Assembly (NCBI GenBank): GCA_020850735.1
Contig: JADZEE010000065.1
Coordinates: 1 to 64,000 of the forward strand
Source of the DNA: Gammaproteobacteria bacterium
GTDB taxonomy: Bacteria; Pseudomonadota; Gammaproteobacteria; JADZEE01
DNA length: 64,000 nt
Direction: 5' to 3'
Position numbers and translations under genes: made by a program
Part shown: positions 1-8,085 of the stretch, in pieces
Layout of the letters: each line of letters starts with the position of its first letter
How positions within the stretch are numbered: position 1 is the stretch's first letter
The notes under the pieces: generated by a model
Told to the model about the DNA's origin: nothing
Seen by the model: the letters and a program-made list of their open reading frames with translations, nothing else
Database searches by the model: none

Positions 1-134
1 ATGGTCACGAGCCCGCCGGCGTTCACCCGCGGGGTCACGGCGAGGATGACGCCCGTGGTGCGGTACTGGATCTCGTTGACTGTGGGGGCGTCCGGATCGA
101 TGTTGCTGGTCGCCTGGCGCGTCGGGAAATCGCG
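1..134 (-). pseudogene. 5'-truncated type II secretion secretin (GspD) fragment, runs off left edge
   Basis: On the minus strand, the frame from about 134 to the left edge reads a stretch typical of the GspD secretin core, with NEIQYRTTGVILAVTPRVN followed by AGGLVT. That corresponds to the segment before the C-terminal beta-barrel of the outer-membrane secretin of type II secretion. An in-frame TAA at 135-137 closes the frame upstream, and none of the other minus frames between 138 and 300 looks like secretin. The several hundred residues that should precede this point are therefore missing. This looks like a decayed or truncated copy; a frameshift is the alternative. The rest lies outside the window. 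The match is by motif memory, not by search. Confidence 0.55.
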
Positions 135-425
135 TTATGGGGTCTTCGGTTTTCAAGTACAACCACCGTCGCGATAATGAGCCGGATATCGGCAGGTACG
201 CGCCCCGATCGCGATCCCGGCACCAGGCGTTATCTGCGGGACGATCCCAGCGGGCTTGCGGGAACGACCAGTTGACCCGTCCGTACCGATGATGCGATAT
301 GAGCGTAACGGTGCGCAGCGCAACGTGAACGGTCTGACGACAGCACGCGGGAAAGCGGCACGGCGCGCCCGCAGCGGGCGTCGTCCGTCCGGGTATCTTG
401 CAGGACGAACCGGGAGGGCGGTTGC
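135..425. other. Non-coding stretch before the cytochrome gene
   Basis: No convincing gene is visible here on either strand; the open frames lack family resemblance. A weak promoter-like pair for the cytochrome gene is TTGACC (272-277), a 17-bp spacer, and CGATAT (295-300). The -10 match is poor. A purine-rich GGGAGG lies just before the start codon at 426. Confidence 0.35.
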
Positions 426-923
426 ATGGTGAACAGATTACTGGCGGCCATCATTGCTTGCGGCTGCCTGGTCGCAAGCCCCGGGCCGAGCTTTGCGGCG
501 CAGCCTGCTGGCACGCATCAAGATCTCGGCTTATCGCCGGATCTGCTGGAGCTGCTCAGAGCCGAAATGCGTGAAATCGCCGCCGGCGTGCAGGGCATGG
601 CTTTGTCCGTGGCAACCGCCAACTGGCAGGCCATCCGCGCAACCAGCGAGCAGATCCGGGCGAGTTACATCATGGAGAAAAAACTCACGCCCGATCAGGC
701 TGAGGAATTGGCGCGAGCGCTTCCCGCGCAATTCAAGCTCTTGGACGCGCAGTTTCATCAGCGCGCGGAAAAGCTCGCGGCGGCGGCCCAAGCCCGGGAT
801 CCGGAGCTCGTCGTTTTCCATTATTCCCGCCTGGTGGAAAGCTGCGTCGCTTGTCATGCGAGCTTCGCCGCGGCACGGTTTACGGGATTCGCCGCCCCGG
901 ATCCGCAGGTGCATCATCACTGA
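426..923 (+). CDS. Periplasmic c-type cytochrome, class II (cytochrome c'-like)
   Basis: The 165-residue product has a clear Sec signal peptide (hydrophobic residues 5-19, cleavage probably after the Ala pair near 24-25). It has a single heme-binding CVACH motif at 140-144, close to the C-terminus. A C-terminal heme on an otherwise helical, Ala/Glu-rich chain is the layout of class II cytochromes (cytochrome c' and cytochrome c-556). It should be an electron carrier or gas-binding heme protein in the periplasm. The tail ends in three histidines. A GGGAGG box lies about 8 bases before the ATG. It converges on the DUF2145 gene 13 bases downstream and has no obvious partner redox genes nearby. 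Confidence 0.8.
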   Translation: MVNRLLAAIIACGCLVASPGPSFAAQPAGTHQDLGLSPDLLELLRAEMREIAAGVQGMALSVATANWQAIRATSEQIRASYIMEKKLTPDQAEELARALPAQFKLLDAQFHQRAEKLAAAAQARDPELVVFHYSRLVESCVACHASFAAARFTGFAAPDPQVHHH

Positions 924-936
924 GGGAATCGGCTCG

Positions 937-1737
937 TCACAGGGTCACGGTCAGCGCCTTGTCGGCCAGGCCGTGCGATTCGAGGTAGGTGATGAGCGAA
1001 GCGAAAGTCACGGTCTGCAACGGCCCGCGCTGATCGCCCAACCTGAGCTCGGGTGCGAACATGGGCCCGAACATCCTTTGCAGCGGTCCGAGCCGGATCG
1101 TCTGCGCCTTGAAGTAGGCCTGGGCGTTGACCTTGAGCTGCGCCGGGTCATCGCTGCGATAGATGGCCGCATTGATGACGTCGAGCACGAACTCGGTACA
1201 GTTCTGGTACTGGCTGGTGTAGGGATTGGACAGTACGGAGTAGTTCGCGTTGTGCAGTCGTCGATAGCTGCCCGAGGCGATGACTTCGAGCAAGCGTTTT
1301 TGCAGCCCGGGCTTGGGGATCAGCAACCCGGCCTTGAGGACCTGCGCGCCGGCCGCGAAATCCAGGGGATAGTCCATCGCCAGGTGGCTGCGCTGTGGCG
1401 CGGCGTCGTCCTGGTAGAGGTTGTAAATCGCGTAGCCGGGCACATCGCGCCCGTCCGCCGTCCGAATCGAGGAGTACACGGCGATCCCGACATGGGTGTA
1501 TTCGACCCCGGCCGGCAGCTCGTCCGGTGGCCGGCCGACCCGCGCGAGCAGGAACACCCGTGCGCCCTGGGCAGCGGCGACGCGCTCGATCTTCTTCGCC
1601 AGCGCGGCGATCTGCTCCGCCGCAAAGGGACTCTTGAGGTGGGCCTGACTGCCCGCCAGCGCAGCGGCGCTGAAACCGAGCGCGATCAGACCGGCGAGCG
1701 ACAGCCGGATCCGCCACTTGCTCACGGCGCGCCTCAT
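937..1737 (-). CDS. DUF2145 family exported protein
   Basis: The 266-residue product has an N-terminal signal peptide (hydrophobic residues about 11-29). It carries the family hallmarks of DUF2145: a YTHVGIAVYS segment and a GYAIYNLYQDD segment, then a conserved NCTEF segment near residue 180. The fold resembles NlpC/P60-like papain-type enzymes with a candidate Cys/His pair, but no activity is established for the family. Its ATG overlaps the stop of the upstream small gene in an ATGA arrangement, so the two are translationally coupled. Function unknown; probably periplasmic. Confidence 0.75.
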   Translation of the reverse strand: MRRAVSKWRIRLSLAGLIALGFSAAALAGSQAHLKSPFAAEQIAALAKKIERVAAAQGARVFLLARVGRPPDELPAGVEYTHVGIAVYSSIRTADGRDVPGYAIYNLYQDDAAPQRSHLAMDYPLDFAAGAQVLKAGLLIPKPGLQKRLLEVIASGSYRRLHNANYSVLSNPYTSQYQNCTEFVLDVINAAIYRSDDPAQLKVNAQAYFKAQTIRLGPLQRMFGPMFAPELRLGDQRGPLQTVTFASLITYLESHGLADKALTVTL

Positions 1738-2060
1738 TCCGCCGCCATGGCGTCGGCGGGCGCCGGGCCGACGGTGATGACGTCATCGGTCACCTCGAGC
1801 GGCGTGCCGATCGGCGCGTTCGCCTCGTCCCACAAGGCTTCGCCGAGTTCGCCGGAAGCCGCGCCCACGGAGCCGATCATCATCAGCGGCACCGCGGCGG
1901 CGCCGGAGACGAGCTTGAAGCTGCCGACCGTCGCACTGGCGATGGCCTGGGCGGAGTGCTCCAGCGAGTCTGCGAAATGCTCCTCACTGCCCCCGGCCAT
2001 AGCCGGACCCGCGCAGATCAGAGTCGAAACGGCGGTCACAAATCGGATTCGTGCCTTCAT
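1734..2060 (-). CDS. Small exported protein co-transcribed with DUF2145
   Basis: This encodes 108 residues from an ATG at 2060. The open frame extends further upstream, but this start gives a clean signal peptide (MKARIRFVTAV..., cleavage near AMA). The mature part is small and Ala/Ser/Gly-rich with a hydrophobic central segment (AAAVPLMMIGSVGAASG) that could associate with the membrane. It is the first gene of a two-gene operon, overlapping the DUF2145 gene by 4 bases. It is divergent from the HTH regulator at 2234, with a palindromic operator between them. I do not recognise the family. Confidence 0.6.
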   Translation of the reverse strand: MKARIRFVTAVSTLICAGPAMAGGSEEHFADSLEHSAQAIASATVGSFKLVSGAAAVPLMMIGSVGAASGELGEALWDEANAPIGTPLEVTDDVITVGPAPADAMAAE

Positions 2061-2159
2061 GGCGACCTCGAATTGGTTTGTTGTGTGGCGACCACTGTAT
2101 TCCCAGCAGGCAGCGGTTTGAACCTTGACTTGTCGCTGTATCGCCAATCGCTGCCGAAA

Positions 2160-2200
2160 GTATCAAAAGTTGATACGTTGGCTGCCGGGCGGCTACTATT
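2160..2200 (+). promoter_or_regulatory. Palindromic operator overlapping a promoter of the HTH gene
   Basis: GTATCAA-AAG-TTGATAC (2160-2176) is a perfect 7-3-7 inverted repeat in the divergent intergenic region. It overlaps a possible -35 TTGATA (2170-2175), with a possible -10 TACTAT at 2195-2200 and a rather long 19-base spacer. Its place between the small exported protein gene and the regulator suggests it is the operator for the regulator itself. The promoter is less certain than the palindrome. Confidence 0.5.
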
Positions 2201-2233
2201 CGGGACCCCGGCCGGCCGCCTCGCAGACCACCC

Positions 2234-2971
2234 ATGAGCCAGATCCCCGCCGTCATCGACGTCCTGAAAAAGGCGCTCAAGAGCCAGAACCTCACCTATG
2301 CCGAGGTCGCGCGCCACCTCGGTCTGAGCGAGGTGAGCGTCAAGCGCATGTTCTCGCGCCGGCACATGACCCTCGCGCGGCTCGAGTCGGTATGCGCGCT
2401 CGTGCAGCTCGATTTCACCGATCTCGTGCGCCTGCTGGACGAGGAACGTCATCGCATCAGTTCCCTGACCACGGCCCACGAGGAAGAGCTCGTTTCGGAC
2501 CTGAAGTTTCTGCTGGTGGCAATTTGCGTCCAGAACGGCTGGACCTACGAGGAGATCGTCGATTACTACGACATCGCAGGCCCGCAGTGCCTGCACTATC
2601 TGATCCGGCTCGACCGCCTGGGTCTCATCCAACTGCTGCCCAACAACCGCATCCGGCGCATGGTGGCGCAGGACTTCCGCTGGTTGCCCCGCGGGCCCAT
2701 CGAGCGCTTCTTCGAGCGCCACGTGCAGAAGGAATTCCTCAAGTCCCATTTCAGCCGCCCCGGGGAGCTGCGCCTGTACATGGCCGGGATGCTGTCGCGC
2801 CGCTCGCTGGAGCTCATGCAGGGCCGGATCGAGATGCTCGCGCGGGAATTCGCGGCCCTGCGCCAGGACGATTCGCGCCTGCCCGCGAAAGCGCGCCTGA
2901 ATTCCGGTGTGATATTCGCGATGCGTTCCTGGGAGCTGCCGGCATTCGCACGCATGCGCCGCCGCCACTGA
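2234..2971 (+). CDS. XRE-like helix-turn-helix transcriptional regulator
   Basis: The 245-residue protein has an N-terminal HTH of the XRE/Cro type at about residues 5-65 (TYAEVARHLGLSEVSVKRMF is the recognition region), so it is a DNA-binding protein. The rest (about 70-245) is a helical domain rich in Arg, Leu and Glu with a second winged-helix-like stretch near 95-150. I cannot assign a ligand or effector. It is divergent from the two-gene DUF2145 operon and has a palindrome over its likely promoter, so self-regulation and control of its neighbours is a reasonable inference. The gene ends inside a REP-type palindrome. Confidence 0.7.
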   Translation: MSQIPAVIDVLKKALKSQNLTYAEVARHLGLSEVSVKRMFSRRHMTLARLESVCALVQLDFTDLVRLLDEERHRISSLTTAHEEELVSDLKFLLVAICVQNGWTYEEIVDYYDIAGPQCLHYLIRLDRLGLIQLLPNNRIRRMVAQDFRWLPRGPIERFFERHVQKEFLKSHFSRPGELRLYMAGMLSRRSLELMQGRIEMLAREFAALRQDDSRLPAKARLNSGVIFAMRSWELPAFARMRRRH

Positions 2972-3058
2972 AAAACCGGGGTCAGACTCGCATTTCGCTC
3001 GCCGCAGGCGCACGCGCGGTAACCGGACTGACGAAAATGCGAGTCTGACCCCGGTTTT
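2972..3058. repeat. REP-type palindrome between two convergent genes
   Basis: Two 24-base arms (2972-2995 and 3035-3058) are perfect reverse complements, each with the core GGGGTCAGACTCGCATTT, separated by a 39-base loop. The palindrome fills the gap between the regulator stop (2969-2971) and the stop of the converging gene (3058-3060). Elements with this GGGGTCAGACTCG core are known to me as dispersed palindromes linked to REP-associated (Y1) transposases. Here it could act as a bidirectional terminator. It has no transposase of its own. Confidence 0.75.
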
Positions 3059-4134
3059 CAGTCGGCGGGGGGGGCGAACGGGGCGGCCAGCGGCTCGCCG
3101 ACGAACACGCCCTGCCCGGGCATTGCGACGCTCTTCCAGTACGCTTCCATCAGCGTTTCGCCCGCCAGGTAGCGGGCGATGACCACGCCCGGTGCGGGAA
3201 ACTTCTCGAGCAGGTTGCAGGGCTCGACGACGGTGCCGTAGCTGCCGGTCGCGCCGGCGTCGATCCACGCGAGCGCGCTCATCTGCCGGCTGCCGGTGAG
3301 CTTGCCGCCCGCGGAAGTCAGGTGATCGGCGATGGCGCCGGGACGGAACGTCAGCGTGTCCAGCGCGGGAACCTGCTTGAGGCCCGTGAAGTAGAAAAGC
3401 ACGTCGTGGCGATCCTCGATGTAGTCGCGCTCCAGGTAGCGCAGCCGCACGCGCCGGCCGAGCAGCTCCACGATCGCGGGAAACGCGCGCGCGCGCGCGG
3501 AGCGGGCGCGGTCGCCGGTCCTGAGCAGGTAACCGGTGCCGCGGGGAAAGGTGCCGTCGGCCGCGATGCCGCGCTCGACGAGCGCAAGGGCACCGTCGAG
3601 ATCGCCGGCGGCGATGATCATGGTCGGGCGCCAGCCATGCGTCGTGTAGGGGCGCCGCGTGTCGCTGTCGAAGTAGGGGCTGCGGCGGGTCGGTTGACAG
3701 CCGGTGGCGCAGAATTGCGCGTCGAAGCCGATCGCAAAGGCCGTGGTGATGGACATGCAATCCACCCGGTAGGGGGCCGCCCAGGTGAGCGCGAGGGCCT
3801 CGACACCGGCGGGGATACGGCCGCCGAGATCGGCGTACAGGCGCTCGAACTGCGCGCGCGCCATGACCGGCTGACCGGGCTCGAAACGCACGGTGAGCAG
3901 ATTGTCCGCGGGAATGTGGCGCTGCGCGCGGTAGTATTCGCCGAGCCACACGCTGTCCGGATCGGCGAGGTTGACGACGACGCCGAGGTTGGCCGGTCCG
4001 AGGCGCGGCCCGGCCAAGGCGCACGCAGCCGCGGCCGCGAGGACGATCGCGGCGAAAACCCGGTACGGCACGTGCCCTAACGCACGGCGACGCCGTGAGG
4101 CGGACGGGATCCCGGTCGCACCGATCGCCGGCAC
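3058..4134 (-). CDS. TIGR03790 family exported protein
   Basis: The 358-residue product matches the TIGR03790 family in its opening segment NLGVVVNLADPDSVWLGEYY and the IPADNLLTVRF segment that follows. A hydrophobic stretch at about residues 25-42 is a signal peptide. The GTG at 4134 gives a long basic leader, and a GTG about 21 codons further in would give a more normal one. Family members are exported proteins of unknown function, often with several conserved cysteines; cysteines are also present here (for example in CATGC). The start lies 2 bases after the metZ stop, so it may be the last gene of the purF-metZ transcript. Confidence 0.65.
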   Translation of the reverse strand: MPAIGATGIPSASRRRRALGHVPYRVFAAIVLAAAAACALAGPRLGPANLGVVVNLADPDSVWLGEYYRAQRHIPADNLLTVRFEPGQPVMARAQFERLYADLGGRIPAGVEALALTWAAPYRVDCMSITTAFAIGFDAQFCATGCQPTRRSPYFDSDTRRPYTTHGWRPTMIIAAGDLDGALALVERGIAADGTFPRGTGYLLRTGDRARSARARAFPAIVELLGRRVRLRYLERDYIEDRHDVLFYFTGLKQVPALDTLTFRPGAIADHLTSAGGKLTGSRQMSALAWIDAGATGSYGTVVEPCNLLEKFPAPGVVIARYLAGETLMEAYWKSVAMPGQGVFVGEPLAAPFAPPAD

Positions 4135-4136
4135 CC

Positions 4137-5327
4137 TCAGAGGCGGCGGACGGCGCGGGCGAGATCGGCGCGCAGATCCTCGGCGTCCTCCAGGCCCACG
4201 GACAGGCGCAGCAGGCCCGGGGTGATACCGGCGGCGGCGCGTTCGGCGGCGCTCAGGCGCTGGTGGGTCGTGGTCGCCGGGTGGGTGATGGTGCTCTTGG
4301 CGTCACCGAGATTGGCGGTGATGGAGAAAATCTCGAGCGCGTCGATGAGCGCCCAGGCGGCGGCCTGGCCACCCTCGACCTCGAAGCTGACGATGCCGCC
4401 GGATCCGTCCTGTTGCCGGCGCGCGAGCGCATGGCCGGGATGATCGGGCAGGCCGGGGAAGTACACCCGCCGCACGCGCGGCTGTGCCGCGAGCCACTCG
4501 GCGATGGCCTGGGCATTGTCCGAATGGGCGCGCATGCGCAGGTGCAGAGTCTCGAGCCCTTTCAGAAACACCCAGGCGTTGAAGGGGCTCATGCTGGGGC
4601 CGGCGGTGCGCACGAACGCGAACACGGTCTCGTTGAGCAGCTTGGCCGGACCGAGCACCGCACCGCCGACGCAACGACCCTGGCCATCGAGAAACTTGGT
4701 CGCCGAGTGAACCACGAGATCCGCGCCGAGCGCGAACGGCCGTTGCAGCGCCGGCGTGCAGAAACAGTTGTCCACCACCAGCCAGATGCCGTGCGCCCGG
4801 GCGAGTTCGGCGAGACGCGCGATGTCGGCGATCTCGCACAGCGGGTTCGATGGCGTCTCCAGGAACAGCAGGCGCGTGGCCGGGGTGATCGCGCCGGCCC
4901 AGGCCGCGTAGTCGGTCATGTCGACGAAGCTCGTGTGCACGCCGAACTTCGGCAACACGTTGGACAGCAGGCTGACCGTCGTTCCGAAGATGCTGCGCGA
5001 AGCGACGATGTGATCCCCGGCCTTGAGCAACGCCATGCAGGTGGTCAGGATCGCACTCATCCCCGAGGCGGTGGCGACGCACCGCTCGGCACCCTCCAGG
5101 GCGGCGAGCCGCTCCTCGAATGCGCGCACCGTCGGGTTGGTGAATCGCGAATAGATGTTGCCCGGCTCCGTGCCGGCAAAACGCGCCGCGGCCTGGGCCG
5201 CGCTCGAAAACACGAAGCTGGACGTCGCGAAGATGGCCTCCGCGTGCTCGCCCTCGTGCGAACGGTGCTGGCCGGCGCGGACCGCGTCGGTGGCGAACCT
5301 GCGCGTGCGACCGTCGCTGTCGCTCAT
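4137..5327 (-). CDS. metZ: O-succinylhomoserine sulfhydrylase
   Basis: This is a PLP enzyme of the Cys/Met metabolism family making homocysteine from O-succinylhomoserine and sulfide in methionine synthesis. The product is 396 residues from the ATG at 5327; a TTG at 5357 overlapping the purF stop is a possible longer start. The PLP lysine is in SATKFLDGQ (about residue 211), and the family features NIYSRFTNPT and ATASGMSAI are present. In this gene order (cvpA-purF-metZ) the homolog is normally MetZ rather than MetB or MetY. It is 26 bases from purF and probably in the same transcript. Confidence 0.93.
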   Translation of the reverse strand: MSDSDGRTRRFATDAVRAGQHRSHEGEHAEAIFATSSFVFSSAAQAAARFAGTEPGNIYSRFTNPTVRAFEERLAALEGAERCVATASGMSAILTTCMALLKAGDHIVASRSIFGTTVSLLSNVLPKFGVHTSFVDMTDYAAWAGAITPATRLLFLETPSNPLCEIADIARLAELARAHGIWLVVDNCFCTPALQRPFALGADLVVHSATKFLDGQGRCVGGAVLGPAKLLNETVFAFVRTAGPSMSPFNAWVFLKGLETLHLRMRAHSDNAQAIAEWLAAQPRVRRVYFPGLPDHPGHALARRQQDGSGGIVSFEVEGGQAAAWALIDALEIFSITANLGDAKSTITHPATTTHQRLSAAERAAAGITPGLLRLSVGLEDAEDLRADLARAVRRL

Positions 5328-5353
5328 CGGGGCGGGGGAACGGGCGCTAAGCG

Positions 5354-6883
5354 TCAACTGCGACCGGCGTCGGCGGTCGCGTAAAGGTCCATCAAGCCGT
5401 TGTCCGGCTCGCGCCGCGTCTTCGCCTCGTCCGAGCGCATCTCGCCGATGTAGTCGAGATAGCCGGCATTGACGTCGCCAGTGACGTATTCACCCGTGAA
5501 GCACGATGTGTCGAAGCCCTGGATCTCGGCGTTGCCGCGCCGGCAGGCGTCGATGAGATCTTCGAGATCCTGGTATACCAGCCAGTCCGCGCCGATGAGC
5601 TCGGCGATTTCATCGACGCTGCGGTTGTGACCGATCAGCTCGTCGCGGGCCGGCATGTCGATGCCGTAGACGTTCGGGTAGCACACCGGTGGCGCCGCGG
5701 AGGCGAAGTAGACCTTGTTCGCGCCGGCTTCGCGTGCCATCTGGATGATCTGACCGGAGGTCGTGCCGCGCACGATGGAGTCGTCGACCAGCAACACGTT
5801 CTTGCCGCGGAATTCCAGATCGATGGCGTTGAGCTTCTGGCGCACCGACTTACGCCGCAGCGCCTGCCCGGGCATGATGAAGGTGCGCGGGATGTAGCGG
5901 TTCTTGATGAATCCCTCGCGATATTTCACGCCGAGATCGTTCGCGAGCTCGAGCGCCGCCGTGCGCGAGGTGTCGGGAATGGGAATGACGACGTCGATGT
6001 CGTGCTCCGGCCACAAGCGCAGGATCTTGCGCGCCAGGTGCTCGCCCATGCGCATGCGCGCCTTGTGCACCGAGATACCGTCGATGATCGAATCGGGCCG
6101 CGCAAGGTAGACGATTTCGAAGATGCACGGTGACAGCATCGTCTGTGGCGCGCAGTCGCGCGTGGCGATCCGGCCGTCGACGCTCATGAACACGGCTTCG
6201 CCGGCGCCTACGTCGCGCACCAGCTCGAAACCCAGCGCGTCGATCGCCACGCTCTCGGAGGCGACGATGTACTCGCATCCCAGGCCGAGCTCGGTCTCGC
6301 GCTTGCCGAACACCAGCGGCCGGATACCGTAGGGATCGCGGAAAGCGACGATACCCACCCCGGTGATGAGCGCGACGGCCGCGTAGGCGCCGCGGCAGCG
6401 CTGGTGCACGCGGGTGACGGCGGAGAACACGTCCTCGGCATCGATGCGCAGCTTGCCCACGCGCTGCAACTCGTGGGCGAGCACGTTCAGCAGCACTTCG
6501 GAATCGGACTCGGTGTTCAGGTGGCGCAGATCGTCGCGATAGAGCTCCTCCTTGAGCTGTTCGGAGTTGGTCAGGTTGCCGTTGTGCGCGAGCGCAATAC
6601 CGTAGGGCGAGTTGACGTAAAAGGGCTGCGCTTCGGCGGTCGAGGAGCAGCCGGTCGTCGGGTAGCGCACGTGGCCGATACCGATGTTGCCCCTCAGGTC
6701 GAGCATGTGGCGCGTATGGAAGGCGTCACGAACCAGGCCGCTGCGCTTTTGCAGGTACATGCGGCCGCCGTCGTAGGTGACGATACCGGCAGCGTCCTGC
6801 CCCCGGTGCTGCAGCATGGTCAGCCCGTCGTACAGCGCCTGATTGACCGGTTGTCTGCCGACGATCCCGACGATTCCACACAT
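5354..6883 (-). CDS. purF: Amidophosphoribosyltransferase
   Basis: This is the first committed enzyme of de novo purine synthesis: PRPP plus glutamine gives phosphoribosylamine. At 509 residues the length is normal. The N-terminal nucleophile Cys2 (MCGIVGI) heads the glutaminase domain. The phosphoribosyltransferase domain carries the PRPP loop [15 protein letters not shown] at about 363-377. It follows cvpA, the usual partner, with a 13-base gap and precedes metZ. No sign of damage. Confidence 0.97.
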   Translation of the reverse strand: MCGIVGIVGRQPVNQALYDGLTMLQHRGQDAAGIVTYDGGRMYLQKRSGLVRDAFHTRHMLDLRGNIGIGHVRYPTTGCSSTAEAQPFYVNSPYGIALAHNGNLTNSEQLKEELYRDDLRHLNTESDSEVLLNVLAHELQRVGKLRIDAEDVFSAVTRVHQRCRGAYAAVALITGVGIVAFRDPYGIRPLVFGKRETELGLGCEYIVASESVAIDALGFELVRDVGAGEAVFMSVDGRIATRDCAPQTMLSPCIFEIVYLARPDSIIDGISVHKARMRMGEHLARKILRLWPEHDIDVVIPIPDTSRTAALELANDLGVKYREGFIKNRYIPRTFIMPGQALRRKSVRQKLNAIDLEFRGKNVLLVDDSIVRGTTSGQIIQMAREAGANKVYFASAAPPVCYPNVYGIDMPARDELIGHNRSVDEIAELIGADWLVYQDLEDLIDACRRGNAEIQGFDTSCFTGEYVTGDVNAGYLDYIGEMRSDEAKTRREPDNGLMDLYATADAGRS

Positions 6884-6896
6884 GAGCGTCTACCCG

Positions 6897-7385
6897 TCAG
6901 TAGTGGAACTGGGCCGCGAGGTCCGGCGGCATGTGCGCGATCGTCCACAGCGCGAAGCCCTCGAACGGCTGTATGAGCGTCGAGCCCTGCCACCAGGGGG
7001 CGGCCGGCACGCGCAGCAGGCCCGCGACCAGCACGAGCACGGTGACGACCACCAGACCCCGCGCGAGGCCGAACAGCAGTCCGAGCAGACGATCGGTGCC
7101 GGACAGGCCGGTCTTGTCCACGAGCCTGGCAATCACGAAATTGACCACGCCGACGGCCAGCAGCGTACCCACGAACCGCGTGACGAAACCGAGCACCGAG
7201 CGGCCGGACGGCACGGTCACCGCGCCCTCGAACCAGGCGGCGGCGCGATCGGTGAAAGCGAAGGCCACCCAGAACGCAGCCACCCACGCGAGCAGCGACA
7301 ACACCTCACGCAGGAATCCTCGCACGACGCTGACCAGGGCCGAAACCGAAATGACGGCGAGAATGCCGATGTCCGCCCACGTCAT
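6897..7385 (-). CDS. cvpA: CvpA family membrane protein
   Basis: An integral inner-membrane protein of about 162 residues, named for colicin V production; its molecular role is unclear. The ATG at 7385 (MTWADIGILAVIS) is chosen because it starts directly at the first membrane segment; the open frame runs further upstream without family character. Four hydrophobic segments lie at roughly 5-25, 30-45, 63-85 and 100-122, and the conserved RGF-REV-S segment follows the first. Position between dedD and purF is the standard gammaproteobacterial arrangement. Confidence 0.92.
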   Translation of the reverse strand: MTWADIGILAVISVSALVSVVRGFLREVLSLLAWVAAFWVAFAFTDRAAAWFEGAVTVPSGRSVLGFVTRFVGTLLAVGVVNFVIARLVDKTGLSGTDRLLGLLFGLARGLVVVTVLVLVAGLLRVPAAPWWQGSTLIQPFEGFALWTIAHMPPDLAAQFHY

Positions 7386-7456
7386 GCGCCGGCCGCCTGG
7401 TCCCGCTGCGTGAGGGTGAAGTCTAGCAAAGGCCGGCTCCACACGTCAGTCGCGCC

Positions 7457-8083
7457 TCACGGGTAGCGCACCACGATGCCCTTGACGTTGATCTCGCCCT
7501 CGAGGCGGTCGCGCAGAGCCTTGGCGTCCGCACGCAGCAACTCCGGACCTACACGGACGCGATACACGGTCTGACCGTCGTCGGCCACGACTTTCTCGAC
7601 GAACGCGCTGTAACCGCTGTCCTTCAGGCGCTTCTCCAGGCCCTCGGCATTGGCCTGGGCGGCGAAGCTGCCGAGCTGGACCACCCAGGCGCTCACGCCG
7701 ACCCGCGGCGCCACCTGCCCCCGCGCGTCGGCCGCAGCCGTCCCGGCCGCCGGTGTCACTTGCGGCGTTTGCTCGCCGGCGGCGACAGCCGCGGGCGGCG
7801 GTTGCGCAGGCACCGGGGCCGCAGCGGCCGCTGTCGTGGTTGCGTCGTCCTGCACCACGGGGGGCGCGGGAGAATGGGTGTCGAGCGGCACGATCCGGGA
7901 GCTGAACGCATCGGCCGGCCTGGGCGGGATGTTCGTCTGGGTGATGACGACGTTGCCGCGCTCGGAATCGTCGAGCAGCAACGGCAGGACGATGACGCCG
8001 ATGGCAGCGAGCACCGCCGCGCCGACCAGACGCTGGCGCAGCACCTGGTCGACTCGCCCGGACTGCCGGCTGCCGCCCGCCAT
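7457..8083 (-). CDS. dedD: DedD-like SPOR-domain protein
   Basis: About 208 residues from the ATG at 8083. A short cytoplasmic N-terminus ending in VDQVLRQRLVGAAV leads into one membrane helix (about 15-33). A Pro/Ala-rich linker follows (about 35-130). The C-terminal SPOR domain (about 135-208) includes WVVQLGSFAAQANAEGL and VYRVRVGPE. SPOR domains bind denuded septal peptidoglycan, and DedD takes part in cell constriction. The upstream extension of the open frame is shadow sequence. It lies 2 bases after the folC stop, so it is co-transcribed. Confidence 0.9.
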   Translation of the reverse strand: MAGGSRQSGRVDQVLRQRLVGAAVLAAIGVIVLPLLLDDSERGNVVITQTNIPPRPADAFSSRIVPLDTHSPAPPVVQDDATTTAAAAAPVPAQPPPAAVAAGEQTPQVTPAAGTAAADARGQVAPRVGVSAWVVQLGSFAAQANAEGLEKRLKDSGYSAFVEKVVADDGQTVYRVRVGPELLRADAKALRDRLEGEINVKGIVVRYP

Positions 8084-8085
8084 GC

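Noticed and set aside
454-2121. Long plus-strand open frame of 555 codons
   Set aside because: It is antisense to the DUF2145 pair and shifted relative to the cytochrome gene; its composition is typical of a shadow frame.
2057-4024. Long minus-strand open frame of 655 codons
   Set aside because: It is a GC-rich shadow across the HTH and TIGR03790 genes with no family resemblance and a low-complexity Arg/Pro composition.
5357-5357. TTG at 5357 as the metZ start
   Set aside because: The ATG at 5327 gives a normal N-terminus; the TTG overlap with the purF stop is possible but adds ten residues without family support.
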